From Bacteroidaceae bacterium (lineage in GTDB: Bacteria; Bacteroidota; Bacteroidia; Bacteroidales; Bacteroidaceae), in assembly GCA_024698925.1 (NCBI GenBank), contig JAILQO010000043.1, forward strand, positions 1 through 46,915: a stretch of 46,915 nucleotides of DNA, read 5' to 3'. This document shows, one piece after another, positions 16,510 to 24,552 of the stretch. The notes under the pieces were generated by a model. It did no database searches, was not told where the DNA came from, and saw only the letters and a program-made list of their open reading frames with translations. The stretch's first letter is position 1; every line of letters starts with the position of its first letter. Position numbers and translations under genes: made by a program.

Positions 16510-17186
16510 TCGGTAGATGGGTATGGAGCGGAGTCCAACAGGCGGAATTCATAACCTTGTGCAATCAGCCACTCGAGTGCCGTCGGCAGAATCTGATGCA
16601 ACTTGTCAATGCTTCGCAGGCTGTCGTGGAAAGTGATGATGGAACCATTGCGGGCATATGTTTTCACGTTGTCCAGTACCTCTTCTGCCGTGAGCCGCTT
16701 ACTGTAGTCACGTGTCACCAGATCCCACATGACAATGCGGTATCCCTTGCGACGAATAACCCTGTATTGCAGAGGGCGCATCCAACCATGAGGCGGGCGG
16801 AACAGCTGACCGCGACCCAGAGTCTCTGGGCTACGAGGGATATGAAGCATATCCTCAATCAATTCCTGTGCTTTCTTGGTGTTGCGCAAATAGTTGCGTG
16901 AAATCCATCGGAAGCCACCGATGTGGTTATAGGTATGGTTGCCTACGTGATGTCCTTCCGCCACAACCCGTTGGAATAACTCCGGGTACTTGCGAATATT
17001 ATCACCTACCATGAAAAAGGTGGCCTTGATGCCATATCTGGCGAGTGTGTCCAACACATAAGGCGTAGCCTCTGGTATGGGCCCGTCGTCAAAAGTCAGA
17101 TAAACAGCCTTTACCGACGGGTCCATGCGCCAGATGGCATGGGGATACAGCCAGCGTAAAAAGCGGGCAGGTTGTTCTATAATCAT
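16506..17186 (-). CDS. Polysaccharide deacetylase (NodB/CE4 domain)
   Basis: A 226-residue CE4-type deacetylase that removes N-acetyl groups from cell-wall or surface glycans. The motifs are complete: TFDDGP (31-36, catalytic D33 and metal ligand D34), HxxxH as H84 and H88 (VGNHTYNH), the RPPHG motif 3 (130-134), and FHDS with H187. No clear cleavable signal peptide is visible; the N-terminal RFLRWLYPHAIWR segment may only associate with the membrane. It overlaps the preceding O-mannosyltransferase-like gene by one base (TAATG), which suggests coupled synthesis and a common glycan theme. Confidence 0.92.
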   Translation of the reverse strand: MIIEQPARFLRWLYPHAIWRMDPSVKAVYLTFDDGPIPEATPYVLDTLARYGIKATFFMVGDNIRKYPELFQRVVAEGHHVGNHTYNHIGGFRWISRNYLRNTKKAQELIEDMLHIPRSPETLGRGQLFRPPHGWMRPLQYRVIRRKGYRIVMWDLVTRDYSKRLTAEEVLDNVKTYARNGSIITFHDSLRSIDKLHQILPTALEWLIAQGYEFRLLDSAPYPSTE

Positions 17187-20100
17187 TACATCTTAACGCG
17201 CCCCTGTAGCTGATCGCTATACTGGCGCAGCAGATTGTCATAATATTCGCTCTGCTTGACGTCTGTGTCGTCTAAGATACGCAGAGCATCGTTAAGTTGA
17301 TAGAGGTAGTAGAGGCACTCCTCCTGATTAGCAGCCAGACGATTATCGCTCAGGTTAGCATACCACTCGCAATACTCGGCCGCATTCTGCGCCACAGCAG
17401 CAGCGATGTGAGCAGCCTCAGCCTTCTTATCCAAAGCCTGCCACGTGCGAGCCAAATCCAACGAACCTCCTTGATAGCAGTGCGGTACGGTGGCCTCGGG
17501 GATGGCTTCCTCTGCACGTTCCACGACCTTCAGCGCCTTCTCCTTCTTACCTTCCTTCAGTAGCTGTGAGGCCAGTTGCGAGAAAATGCGACGATGGGTG
17601 AGACACATACGCGTGACGGTCTCGTCCAGATAGATATCCGGGTTGTCAATACCGCCGAACTTAAAGCGCGTCATCAGGTTGTCGTACATCTTCTCGGTAT
17701 CAAAGCGAAGACCATTGGCTTTGGTGTTGAAGGGTGTAATACGACTGGCGAGGCCCTCTTGCACGAAGTTGTTGCCGAGGTTGCCGTAGTTCTCTGAGCC
17801 CACGGTGATAGCCACATACAGCGGACGCTCCCAGTTGCAGCGCGCCAGCATCTCGTACATCATCATCTCACTCTTATAGACCACGCGCTTTCCTTTGAGG
17901 CTCAAGTGCATCACATCGGGGATGCTATCACCGGCAATCATCATACCAGAGCGCTTCACGGCTTCCTTATCCACCGTAATAATGATGCTATCTGTGGGGA
18001 ATATCTGCATGTCGGGATTGGGATTCAGGATCCATTTCTCGATGATGGTGGAGAGCTCGTAGGGGTTTTCGCCCAGCAACTGTTTGCTGGTAATGGGATC
18101 GTCTTTGTAATATTCCAACGCTTGTTCCAGAGTACCTGGGCTTACGCGGATACCTTCTCGGGCACCGGCTACGTACTGGATACGTTTCCAGCTGATGGGC
18201 ACGCTCGGTGAGTCGTAGGCCGGACGCTTCATCTGGTCGATGTACCAGTCTGTCTGCAGATAAGAGAGGTTGCAGACACGGGCATCAGTACGCACTCCTT
18301 CCGTTTCTTGGTTGTACCACAAGGGGAAGGTGTCGTTGTCACCATTGGTAAAGATGATGGGATTGCCCTCATCCTGTAACGTCATCAGATAATTCTGTCC
18401 GAAGTCGCGGCAGGTGTAGCGGCCGCTGCGGTCGTGATCGTCCCACGTCTGTGAGACCATTTGTACCGGCACGAGCAGAGCCAGCAGCGACACCAGAGCG
18501 CCTGCCATTTCCATATTCTTTCCGGCCTTGAGTTTTCCAATCAAATCGGCAATAGCAGCTGCACCCAGACCGATCCAAATCGCGAAAGCGTAAAATGAAC
18601 CGGCATAAGCGTAATCGCGCTCACGTGGCTGTTGGGGCGTCTGGTTCAGATAGAATACAATCGCCAGACCTGTCATGAAGAACAGGAAGAATACCACCCA
18701 GAACTGTTTGATGCCAACGCCCTGACGTCCGTCTGGATTCTCTTTCCAAGCCTGCCAGCAAAGGCCCAAAAGGCCCAACAACAGCGGCAAGCAGTAGAAG
18801 ATGTTACGACCCTTGTTCTCGCGCAGTTCCGTAGGCAACTTACTTTGGTCACCGAGGCGTGCATTATCGATGAAAGAAATACCGGAGAGCCAATTCCCGT
18901 GCTCCAACTCCCCATTACCCTGAATGTCATTCTGACGACCAGCGAAGTTCCACATGAAATAACGCCAGTACATGAAGTTGACCTGATAAGAGAAGAAGAA
19001 GCGAATATTCTCCAACTGTGTAGGCATCTTCACCATGATCGGCTCGCCACAGCGGTCAAAAGGAATCTGTGTGCCCTTGATACCGCCCATCCACGATTCG
19101 TAAGCTTGGGCATGACGGTCGCTGTACATGCGCGGGAAAAGCATGTTCTGCGCATATACATATTCGATGTCGTAGCGCTGAATCTCATAACGGTCAGGTT
19201 CATCAGGGCTCGCCTTCTCCTTACGCTGATAGACTGGTGCTCCCTGCTTGGAGACAGGTACGCAGTAGCCGCCTTCTGTCTTCAGTTTCACCTGCGAAGT
19301 GTAGGCCTGTCCGTAGAAAAGCGGACGCGAGCCATATTGTTCGCGGCTGAGGTAGGAGCCAAGCGTGAAGATATCCTCGGGCGAATTCTGGTCCATGGGG
19401 GTGTTGGATGTAGAGCGGATGACGATGACGGCATATGAGGAGTAACCAATCATAATCATCAGCATGCAAAGCAACGAGGTATTCATCACACGTGCTGTCA
19501 CCAACGGCTTGCCATTGCGATGCCACTGCAATAGACCATACAATGCAGCTATCACGACAGCGCCAATCAAGATGCTGGTCCAACCATAACCGTAGAATGG
19601 GATGCCGAGCATGGCTACACTCAGCAGATAGGCAATATTCATGCGCATACGGCTGTGCTGAGCGATTGTCTCCCATATAGCCCAGAGCACGACGCCCACC
19701 AACAGGATGATATACACAATCAAGCCGCTGTTGAAAGGCAATGAAAGTGTATTCACGAACAGCAGTTCAAACCAGCCGCCCACCTTGACAATACCTGGCA
19801 CAATGCCATACAACACGGCTGCGACCAATACGAAACTGCCCAGCAAGGCGTAGATGGAGCCCTTCAACGTAGCGTTCTCAGAACGCTTGTAGTAATAAAT
19901 CAGCACCAACGCGGGCAGGCACAGCAGGTTCAACAAGTGAACACCGATAGAGAGACCCGTCAAATAGGCGATGAGAATCAGCCAACGGTCGCTATGCGGC
20001 TTGTCGGCATTGTCCTCCCATTTCAGCATCAGCCAGAAAACGACAGCTGTGAACAGGCTCGAGTAGGCATAGACTTCGCCTTCAACGGCAGAGTACCAGA

Positions 20101-20509
20101 AGGTGTCGGAGAAAGTGTAGGCCAATGCGCCGGTCATCGCAGCACCCTCCACAGCAATCAGCTGCGGCCATGTAGCTACCCAACCGCCTGCACAGATGAG
20201 TTTACGCGCCAAGTGCGAGATGGTCCAATAGAGGAACATGATACACAGCGCACTCAACAGCGCATTCATGATGTTTACCATCAGCGCCACCTTAGCAGGA
20301 TCACTGGTAAGTTGCGTGAACAGGTTGCCCGTGAGCATGAAGAAAGGGGCACCGGGCGGGTGGCCCACTTCCAGCTTATAAGCCGTGGTGATGAACTCGG
20401 GGCAGTCCCAGAACGAGGCCGTGGGTTCCACCGTAGAGCAGTAGGTGAAAGCCGCGATGGCAAAAGCCAGCCACCCCAGAAGATTATCCACTAATCGAAA
20501 TTGTTTCAT
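17186..20509 (-). CDS. DUF2723 membrane protein, GT117/TMEM260-type protein O-mannosyltransferase
   Basis: A 1107-residue protein with many membrane helices in its first half and a large soluble C-terminal part with TPR-like helices (about 990-1100). The first loop carries the hallmark SFWDCPEFITTAYKLEVGHP, in which the acidic residues after the first helix are the likely catalytic site, as in GT-C enzymes that use lipid-linked sugars. This family includes human TMEM260, a protein O-mannosyltransferase (CAZy GT117). Bacteroidota export O-glycosylated proteins, and this family is a candidate enzyme for that. The substrate here is inferred. It heads a tight run of eight minus-strand genes behind a -7 element at 20567. 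Confidence 0.88.
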   Translation of the reverse strand: MKQFRLVDNLLGWLAFAIAAFTYCSTVEPTASFWDCPEFITTAYKLEVGHPPGAPFFMLTGNLFTQLTSDPAKVALMVNIMNALLSALCIMFLYWTISHLARKLICAGGWVATWPQLIAVEGAAMTGALAYTFSDTFWYSAVEGEVYAYSSLFTAVVFWLMLKWEDNADKPHSDRWLILIAYLTGLSIGVHLLNLLCLPALVLIYYYKRSENATLKGSIYALLGSFVLVAAVLYGIVPGIVKVGGWFELLFVNTLSLPFNSGLIVYIILLVGVVLWAIWETIAQHSRMRMNIAYLLSVAMLGIPFYGYGWTSILIGAVVIAALYGLLQWHRNGKPLVTARVMNTSLLCMLMIMIGYSSYAVIVIRSTSNTPMDQNSPEDIFTLGSYLSREQYGSRPLFYGQAYTSQVKLKTEGGYCVPVSKQGAPVYQRKEKASPDEPDRYEIQRYDIEYVYAQNMLFPRMYSDRHAQAYESWMGGIKGTQIPFDRCGEPIMVKMPTQLENIRFFFSYQVNFMYWRYFMWNFAGRQNDIQGNGELEHGNWLSGISFIDNARLGDQSKLPTELRENKGRNIFYCLPLLLGLLGLCWQAWKENPDGRQGVGIKQFWVVFFLFFMTGLAIVFYLNQTPQQPRERDYAYAGSFYAFAIWIGLGAAAIADLIGKLKAGKNMEMAGALVSLLALLVPVQMVSQTWDDHDRSGRYTCRDFGQNYLMTLQDEGNPIIFTNGDNDTFPLWYNQETEGVRTDARVCNLSYLQTDWYIDQMKRPAYDSPSVPISWKRIQYVAGAREGIRVSPGTLEQALEYYKDDPITSKQLLGENPYELSTIIEKWILNPNPDMQIFPTDSIIITVDKEAVKRSGMMIAGDSIPDVMHLSLKGKRVVYKSEMMMYEMLARCNWERPLYVAITVGSENYGNLGNNFVQEGLASRITPFNTKANGLRFDTEKMYDNLMTRFKFGGIDNPDIYLDETVTRMCLTHRRIFSQLASQLLKEGKKEKALKVVERAEEAIPEATVPHCYQGGSLDLARTWQALDKKAEAAHIAAAVAQNAAEYCEWYANLSDNRLAANQEECLYYLYQLNDALRILDDTDVKQSEYYDNLLRQYSDQLQGRVKM

Positions 20510-20566
20510 TGTTTATATGTTTTATCAAAATAGGCTCGCTTGCGCGTATATGCGCGAAAAGCGGTG

Positions 20567-20574
20567 CAAAAGTA
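20567..20574 (-). promoter_or_regulatory. -7 element of the DUF2723-to-WbqC run
   Basis: Minus-strand TACTTTTG lies 57 bp before the DUF2723 ATG. No proper TTTG occurs at the normal distance. A short GC-rich inverted repeat (GCGCG TATA TGCGC, about 20541-20555) lies in the predicted leader. Confidence 0.5.
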
Positions 20575-20634
20575 CTCAAACTCGGCGAGAAAGACGAAGA
20601 AAATGGCAAGAATCTACCTCTTGGGCATCATTTT

Positions 20635-20868
20635 TTACTCTCTTCTTTCTTTGGGCGCATACAAGATGATAGGAATCATCATCACGTACCCGACAAAGCA
20701 GCAGACAGGCGCGGCTCGGATTCTTACGTCCTCAAAGGCGCCTGGACCGGGTGCTGCGGCATAACGGCCGCCGGGTGTGTTACGAACATCGTGCGCTGGC
20801 AACATCAGGATGAAGCCAGTGATGATAAAGGACAGGGCAATACCTGTAAACATCAATTTCTTTTTCAT
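20635..20868 (-). CDS. Small two-helix membrane protein
   Basis: A 77-residue protein I do not recognise. A basic start (MKKKLMFTG) leads into a first hydrophobic helix (about 7-24, IALSFIITGFILMLPA), a Gly/Ala/Pro-rich loop, and a second helix (about 52-72, with VGYVMMIPIILYAP). It ends in KERRE, which predicts a hairpin with both ends cytoplasmic. It has its own promoter with good -33 and -7 boxes. The upstream regulator gene is cut off by a terminator whose stem overlaps that -33 box. Frame and promoter support a real gene. Confidence 0.6.
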   Translation of the reverse strand: MKKKLMFTGIALSFIITGFILMLPAHDVRNTPGGRYAAAPGPGAFEDVRIRAAPVCCFVGYVMMIPIILYAPKERRE

Positions 20869-20894
20869 TTTTCTTTGCGTTTAGAAAACAGCCG

Positions 20895-20927
20895 CAAAGA
20901 TAATGAGAATGTAAGAAAAAAGCCAAA
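20895..20927 (-). promoter_or_regulatory. Promoter of the small membrane protein gene
   Basis: Minus strand: TTTG (20924-20927), a 21-bp spacer, then TATCTTTG (20895-20902). The -33 box is inside the right arm of the terminator hairpin at 20920-20964. Confidence 0.65.
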
Positions 20928-20964
20928 GCAAAAGTCTGACATTTGTCTGACATTGCTTTGGCTT
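20916..20964 (-). terminator. Rho-independent terminator after the winged-helix regulator gene
   Basis: Perfect 12-bp arms AAGCCAAAGCAA (minus strand, 20953-20964) and TTGCTTTGGCTT (20920-20931) enclose a 21-nt loop and are followed on the minus strand by a T run. The loop contains two direct copies of the TCTGACA motif (listed separately). Confidence 0.8.
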
Positions 20965-20975
20965 GTATTCTGACA
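20934..20975. repeat. Three TCTGACA repeats, possible operator
   Basis: GTCTGACA occurs at 20934-20941 and 20945-20952 (11-bp step) and TTCTGACA at 20968-20975 (23 bp further). The spacings are close to one and two helical turns. They lie just upstream of the -33 box of the small membrane protein gene and just behind a winged-helix regulator gene. Confidence 0.6.
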
Positions 20976-20995
20976 ATCGCCTAATTGCCAAATTA

Positions 20996-21703
20996 TCAGC
21001 TCGTCGGCTTGTCAATTAAATGGTATGCTCGTCCGCGATCGCATGTGATATGTAGGCCCGCCGCTTTTTCCAAAATGGGCTTGAGCCGGCGAATCAATGT
21101 ATAGAGCGTGGCCGAGGCATCGGGTTTCTTGGGCCATAGGCTGTCACAGATGTCTTGCTGCATCAGCAGATGATCAGGGGCTGCCATGAACAGCTCCATC
21201 AGCGCCTGTTGCATCGGCGTAAAATGTATCTCACGGCCATCAACGTAGAAACGCTGATTCTGTGAGTCATATTGCAACCCACCCAAGTGAAGGTCTGCCA
21301 TCACCTGGGCTGGGTGACGATGGAACCACCATAGGCTCAGCATCAGCCACAAAGCCGCTAAAGCTGTCAGGGCCCAAGAGGCTCGTTGGTCCGAGAGCAT
21401 CCATAGGCGCCCGAAAGTCAATCCAGTCTTAGCTTTCATTGTCGGGCTGTGTCTCTCGCATCCATCCATGCCCATCGTGACATATGCCGTATCACGAACT
21501 TCTGCCATCATGATATGACTGCGATACACCTGAATGGTATCAGCATCAAGGCGGTCTGGCTCACACAATTGTAACGTCAGTGCCAAGGCGCGATCCACTT
21601 CATATTGGGCACGACGTTCTGTACTTAACAGGCTATCAACACCCGCTAGCAACGCGCTGCCAACCAGCAGCATAAAGATGACTATAGCAGAACTGCGCTT
21701 CAT
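20996..21703 (-). CDS. Membrane-anchored winged-helix transcriptional regulator
   Basis: A 235-residue protein with a first hydrophobic helix (about 6-24), a probable periplasmic segment of about 85 residues (25-108) with C47 and C82, a second helix (109-127, ALTALAALWLMLSLWW), and a C-terminal OmpR/Trans_reg_C-type winged helix (about 138-230; FTPMQQALMELFM, then LYTLIRRLKPILE as the recognition region). There is no receiver domain. The order is the reverse of ToxR and CadC, in which the DNA-binding domain comes first. It probably senses an envelope signal and binds DNA directly. It follows the TIM-barrel gene by 10 bp and ends at a strong terminator. Confidence 0.8.
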   Translation of the reverse strand: MKRSSAIVIFMLLVGSALLAGVDSLLSTERRAQYEVDRALALTLQLCEPDRLDADTIQVYRSHIMMAEVRDTAYVTMGMDGCERHSPTMKAKTGLTFGRLWMLSDQRASWALTALAALWLMLSLWWFHRHPAQVMADLHLGGLQYDSQNQRFYVDGREIHFTPMQQALMELFMAAPDHLLMQQDICDSLWPKKPDASATLYTLIRRLKPILEKAAGLHITCDRGRAYHLIDKPTS

Positions 21704-21713
21704 CCGTTAACGC

Positions 21714-22610
21714 TTATCTATAACTCTTTCGAACATTCTTGTTTTTGAGAAGAAATTCGGCGCAACGACGCACACCTTCCATAATGTCCATCGTGCCATC
21801 TGTCCCCTCCATCTCTACGATGTAATCGTCGAGACCAGCCGTGTCAGCATAGCGATAAATCGCGTTGAAATCGACCATTCCGCTCTCGCCGAGCTCATAC
21901 AGATCCTTGATGTGAAGCATCTTGAAGCGGCCGGGATACTTCTTGAAGTACTGTACAGGAGACTTTTGTGCCATGACACACCAATACGTATCCATCTGCC
22001 AAAAGAACAGCGTGGGGTCAGTGTGTTCCATGAAATACTCTATCCAGATCTTGTCTTCTACCTTCTGGAACTCGTGGCTGTGGGTATGGTAACCGTATTT
22101 AAGTCCGGCAGCCTGACACTTCTTGCCAATCGCGTTGGTGTAATCGCAGAGTGTCTGCGCCTCTTCCAGCGTCTTGGGAACACCCCAACCTGGAGTGACA
22201 ATATACTTCATGCCCGCTGCTTTGTGGTCGGCGATAGCCTTATCCCACCAACGCAAAGCTTCGGTGAAATCGTGATTTTTCAGTTCATCGCCGTTCAATC
22301 CACGTGTAGCGTGGCTACTTAGGCACTCCAGGCCTGCAGCTTCGCAATCTGCACGGAATTGTTGGGGCGAGACACCATAGAATGTGCCCTTGCCCTGGTC
22401 GTAACTTGCAGCCTCAACAGAGGTGTAGCCCCATGCGGCCAGTTTCTGAAACACCTCAACATGGTTTTTGGCATAGTTCTCGGGCGAGCCGATTACTTCG
22501 CGAATAGAATACAACTGCAAGCCGATTTCTTTCTTTGGCTTGGCATTGAGGCCCATGGGCAACATCATGACAACGGCGAGGGCCAACAAAGATGTACGGA
22601 ATTTCAACAT
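21714..22610 (-). CDS. Secreted sugar phosphate isomerase/epimerase-like TIM barrel
   Basis: A 298-residue protein with a signal peptide (LLALAVVMMLPMGLNA), then a xylose-isomerase-like (AP endonuclease 2 type) barrel. Candidate metal ligands are the His/Glu residues in YHTHSHEF, the Asp in WQMDTYW, HIKDL and VEMEGT. Exported members of this superfamily in Bacteroidota often act in sugar catabolism, some as keto-sugar isomerases or hydro-lyases. The substrate cannot be named. It has its own promoter (22676-22707) and is followed at 10 bp by the membrane regulator gene, which may control or sense its pathway. Confidence 0.85.
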   Translation of the reverse strand: MLKFRTSLLALAVVMMLPMGLNAKPKKEIGLQLYSIREVIGSPENYAKNHVEVFQKLAAWGYTSVEAASYDQGKGTFYGVSPQQFRADCEAAGLECLSSHATRGLNGDELKNHDFTEALRWWDKAIADHKAAGMKYIVTPGWGVPKTLEEAQTLCDYTNAIGKKCQAAGLKYGYHTHSHEFQKVEDKIWIEYFMEHTDPTLFFWQMDTYWCVMAQKSPVQYFKKYPGRFKMLHIKDLYELGESGMVDFNAIYRYADTAGLDDYIVEMEGTDGTMDIMEGVRRCAEFLLKNKNVRKSYR

Positions 22611-22675
22611 AGTTTGAAAAAAACGGTTTTAGATTTATGATGATGATTGTGATTCTTCACTCACTTTTCAGCGGA

Positions 22676-22707
22676 CAAAGGTAACAATCCTTTTCCAATC
22701 GCCCAAA
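22676..22707 (-). promoter_or_regulatory. Promoter of the TIM-barrel gene
   Basis: Minus strand: TTTG (22704-22707), 20-bp spacer, TACCTTTG (22676-22683); a full Bacteroidota promoter match 66 bp before the ATG. Confidence 0.75.
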
Positions 22708-22777
22708 CCATTCCCCTTTTCCCCGCCTACCTTTAATGTTTTTTAATCCTACGCCCAAGTGCATAGCTTCTCTCCAC

Positions 22778-22843
22778 CAGAGAAAAGGCATATCACTGTC
22801 AGCGAGAAGGCTTATCGCTGCGAGAGAAAAGGCATATCGTTCA
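22778..22843. repeat. Triple 22-bp repeat
   Basis: Three diverged units share the core GAGAA(AA)GGC(A/T)TATC, with cores at 22780-22794, 22804-22816 and 22824-22838. The GGC triplets are spaced exactly 22 bp apart. Unit 2 has inverted ends (AGCGA...TCGCT). It lies in the only gene-free stretch above 300 bp (22611-22930), between a promoter and a terminator. The minus-strand frame across it gives a repetitive peptide that is unlikely to be a gene. Confidence 0.7.
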
Positions 22844-22857
22844 CAGACACAAAACGT

Positions 22858-22896
22858 CAAGGGAGCCGTGTCATCCAATCTGACACAGCTCCCTTG
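22858..22896 (-). terminator. Terminator of the asd-SusCD run
   Basis: A hairpin with arms CAAGGGAGCCGTGTCA (22858-22873) and TGACACAGCTCCCTTG (22881-22896), one C-A mismatch and a 7-nt loop. On the minus strand it is followed by TTGACGTTTTG, a broken T tract. It lies 34 bp after the stop of the propeller-like gene. Confidence 0.7.
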
Positions 22897-22930
22897 TTAG
22901 TGATTCTTGTCGCGCAAATAGCGCAACAGT

Positions 22931-24499
22931 TTACTTCATGACTTTCTTCACGCCGGCAGCGGTCTTGACAATGTTCAAGCCCTTACGCGGTGCCGAGAGT
23001 TCCATACCGTTTGCATTGAAGTACTTAGCATCCGCAATCTTCGTATTCTTCAAGCTCTTAACACCCGTGTTAGTATGCATCTTCGGGCAGAATACGCAGA
23101 CTTTGTCCTCGTCGGTATAAATGACACTGACATACTGACCATTGAATTGGCAGGCATCACTGACGCTTAATTCCATAGTATCATCATTCAACATCCTGCC
23201 GGTTGTGGTCTCGAAGGTATAGACGGCATCTGTAGTAGCAGCCTTTACCTCCTCACCCGTCACGACCAGACATGTAGCCTGAGACTTGGCTTGGTTGACC
23301 TGTACCCAATTAACAGCAGACGTTGACCATGAGATTGATGCCAGGAACGAAGTGTTCTCGGACTTGGTAATCTCATTGTTCAAAGGGAAGTTGCCGAAGA
23401 ATGTGCCGCCGAGCATACAATTGTCACCAATACGCTCTACAAAGAGATTGTACTGCGCAAAGCCCTGATTGTCATAGGGTGTAGCATGATGAACCTTCGT
23501 GTAATCCAAGTTATCAAGACGTGACATGACAAGTGCGTGTTCATTGACACCCTCGCCCTCCATCTTAAACTCAAAGTTCTTTTTACGGGTCGGCGTAGTA
23601 AGAGTCAGCTTACCCCAACCAATGAATGCTACGCCAACAACATCGCCCTTCACGCCGAAGCTGAATGCCTCGGGAGCACACTGAATGGCAGTTTCATCCA
23701 AGAGGTCTGCATTTTCCTTTGCAGTCAGACTGGCCAAACTTGTTAAGCCAGACAAATCGGCGCTTTGGACTGAGAAGATACCAGCACTCGTAATATCGCC
23801 AAAGTATCCCGTCTCAAAGGTGTCAAAGTCAAGCATCGTGATATAACGGCCTTCCCAACCTAATTTCTGAACATCACCCTGATAGAAGCAAGAGACATAA
23901 AGCTTGCCATTCGAGAGCACCAGCTTATTAGGCTTCACATATGCCTCGCCGTAGTAAGTACCTTCCGGTCCTGCGGATTCTACCTGAAGCACGTTCTCTA
24001 CAACACCGTCCCTGCTAACCTTCAGAATAAAAGCACTATACGATGCAACAACCATTTCACCCCAAAGCTCCACCATGGGGTTCTTGATTTCCTTGACAGT
24101 ACCATCTGTACCTGTCACTGACACCGTGGCATCTTCTGAGAAACCGGCTACATACAGTGTACCTTCAGCATCGGCGGTCATAGCACTGACCATGCAAGCA
24201 CCTACGAGCGTGATAGCCCACTTCTCGTTGCCATCCTTGTCAAACTTGACGATGCAGGAGGATGTCAGACCCTCGGGATCTGTCACAGCCTTCTCGGCAA
24301 AGGTGAAAGACTTGTTGTAGGTGCTGCTTGCGTAAACAGAACCGTCGCCAGCCACTGCGGTGTGCAGGCCGACCAGTTCAGCTTTGTCAGTCACTGGCGA
24401 GAAAGTAGAGATCCAGCCTTCCATGCCCTCGTCCTTGCCTTCAGCATAGAGGGTTACGGTAGCCACAAGCGCTACCATCATGAGTAAAATTTTCTTCAT
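22931..24499 (-). CDS. Secreted propeller-like protein with type IX-like C-terminal tail
   Basis: A 522-residue exported protein with a signal peptide (MKKILLMMVALVATVTLYAE). The body has recurring beta strands of the kind AVAGDGSVYAS, VKFDKDGNEKWAITL and ADAEGTLYVAG, typical of SBBP/PQQ-like propeller blades. No catalytic site is visible. The last 35 or so residues (KYFNANGMELSAPRKGLNIV, then a Lys-rich end) resemble the final strand pair of type IX secretion C-terminal domains common in Prevotella. It is last in the SusCD run, 53 bp behind SusD. It may be a surface binding protein for the locus substrate; this is inferred from position. Confidence 0.7.
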   Translation of the reverse strand: MKKILLMMVALVATVTLYAEGKDEGMEGWISTFSPVTDKAELVGLHTAVAGDGSVYASSTYNKSFTFAEKAVTDPEGLTSSCIVKFDKDGNEKWAITLVGACMVSAMTADAEGTLYVAGFSEDATVSVTGTDGTVKEIKNPMVELWGEMVVASYSAFILKVSRDGVVENVLQVESAGPEGTYYGEAYVKPNKLVLSNGKLYVSCFYQGDVQKLGWEGRYITMLDFDTFETGYFGDITSAGIFSVQSADLSGLTSLASLTAKENADLLDETAIQCAPEAFSFGVKGDVVGVAFIGWGKLTLTTPTRKKNFEFKMEGEGVNEHALVMSRLDNLDYTKVHHATPYDNQGFAQYNLFVERIGDNCMLGGTFFGNFPLNNEITKSENTSFLASISWSTSAVNWVQVNQAKSQATCLVVTGEEVKAATTDAVYTFETTTGRMLNDDTMELSVSDACQFNGQYVSVIYTDEDKVCVFCPKMHTNTGVKSLKNTKIADAKYFNANGMELSAPRKGLNIVKTAAGVKKVMK

Positions 24500-24552
24500 A
24501 AGCTTAATGTTTAAAAATTAATAATTAGTTCATATCTATCTCATAGTGGATG

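Noticed and set aside
18632..19438. A 268-codon plus-strand frame inside the DUF2723 gene
   Set aside because: Antisense to a conserved membrane protein gene, with no ribosome site or domain; treated as a shadow.
22657..22878. A 73-codon minus-strand ORF over the triple repeat
   Set aside because: It runs through the promoter of the TIM-barrel gene and into the terminator stem, and its repetitive peptide comes from the DNA repeat.
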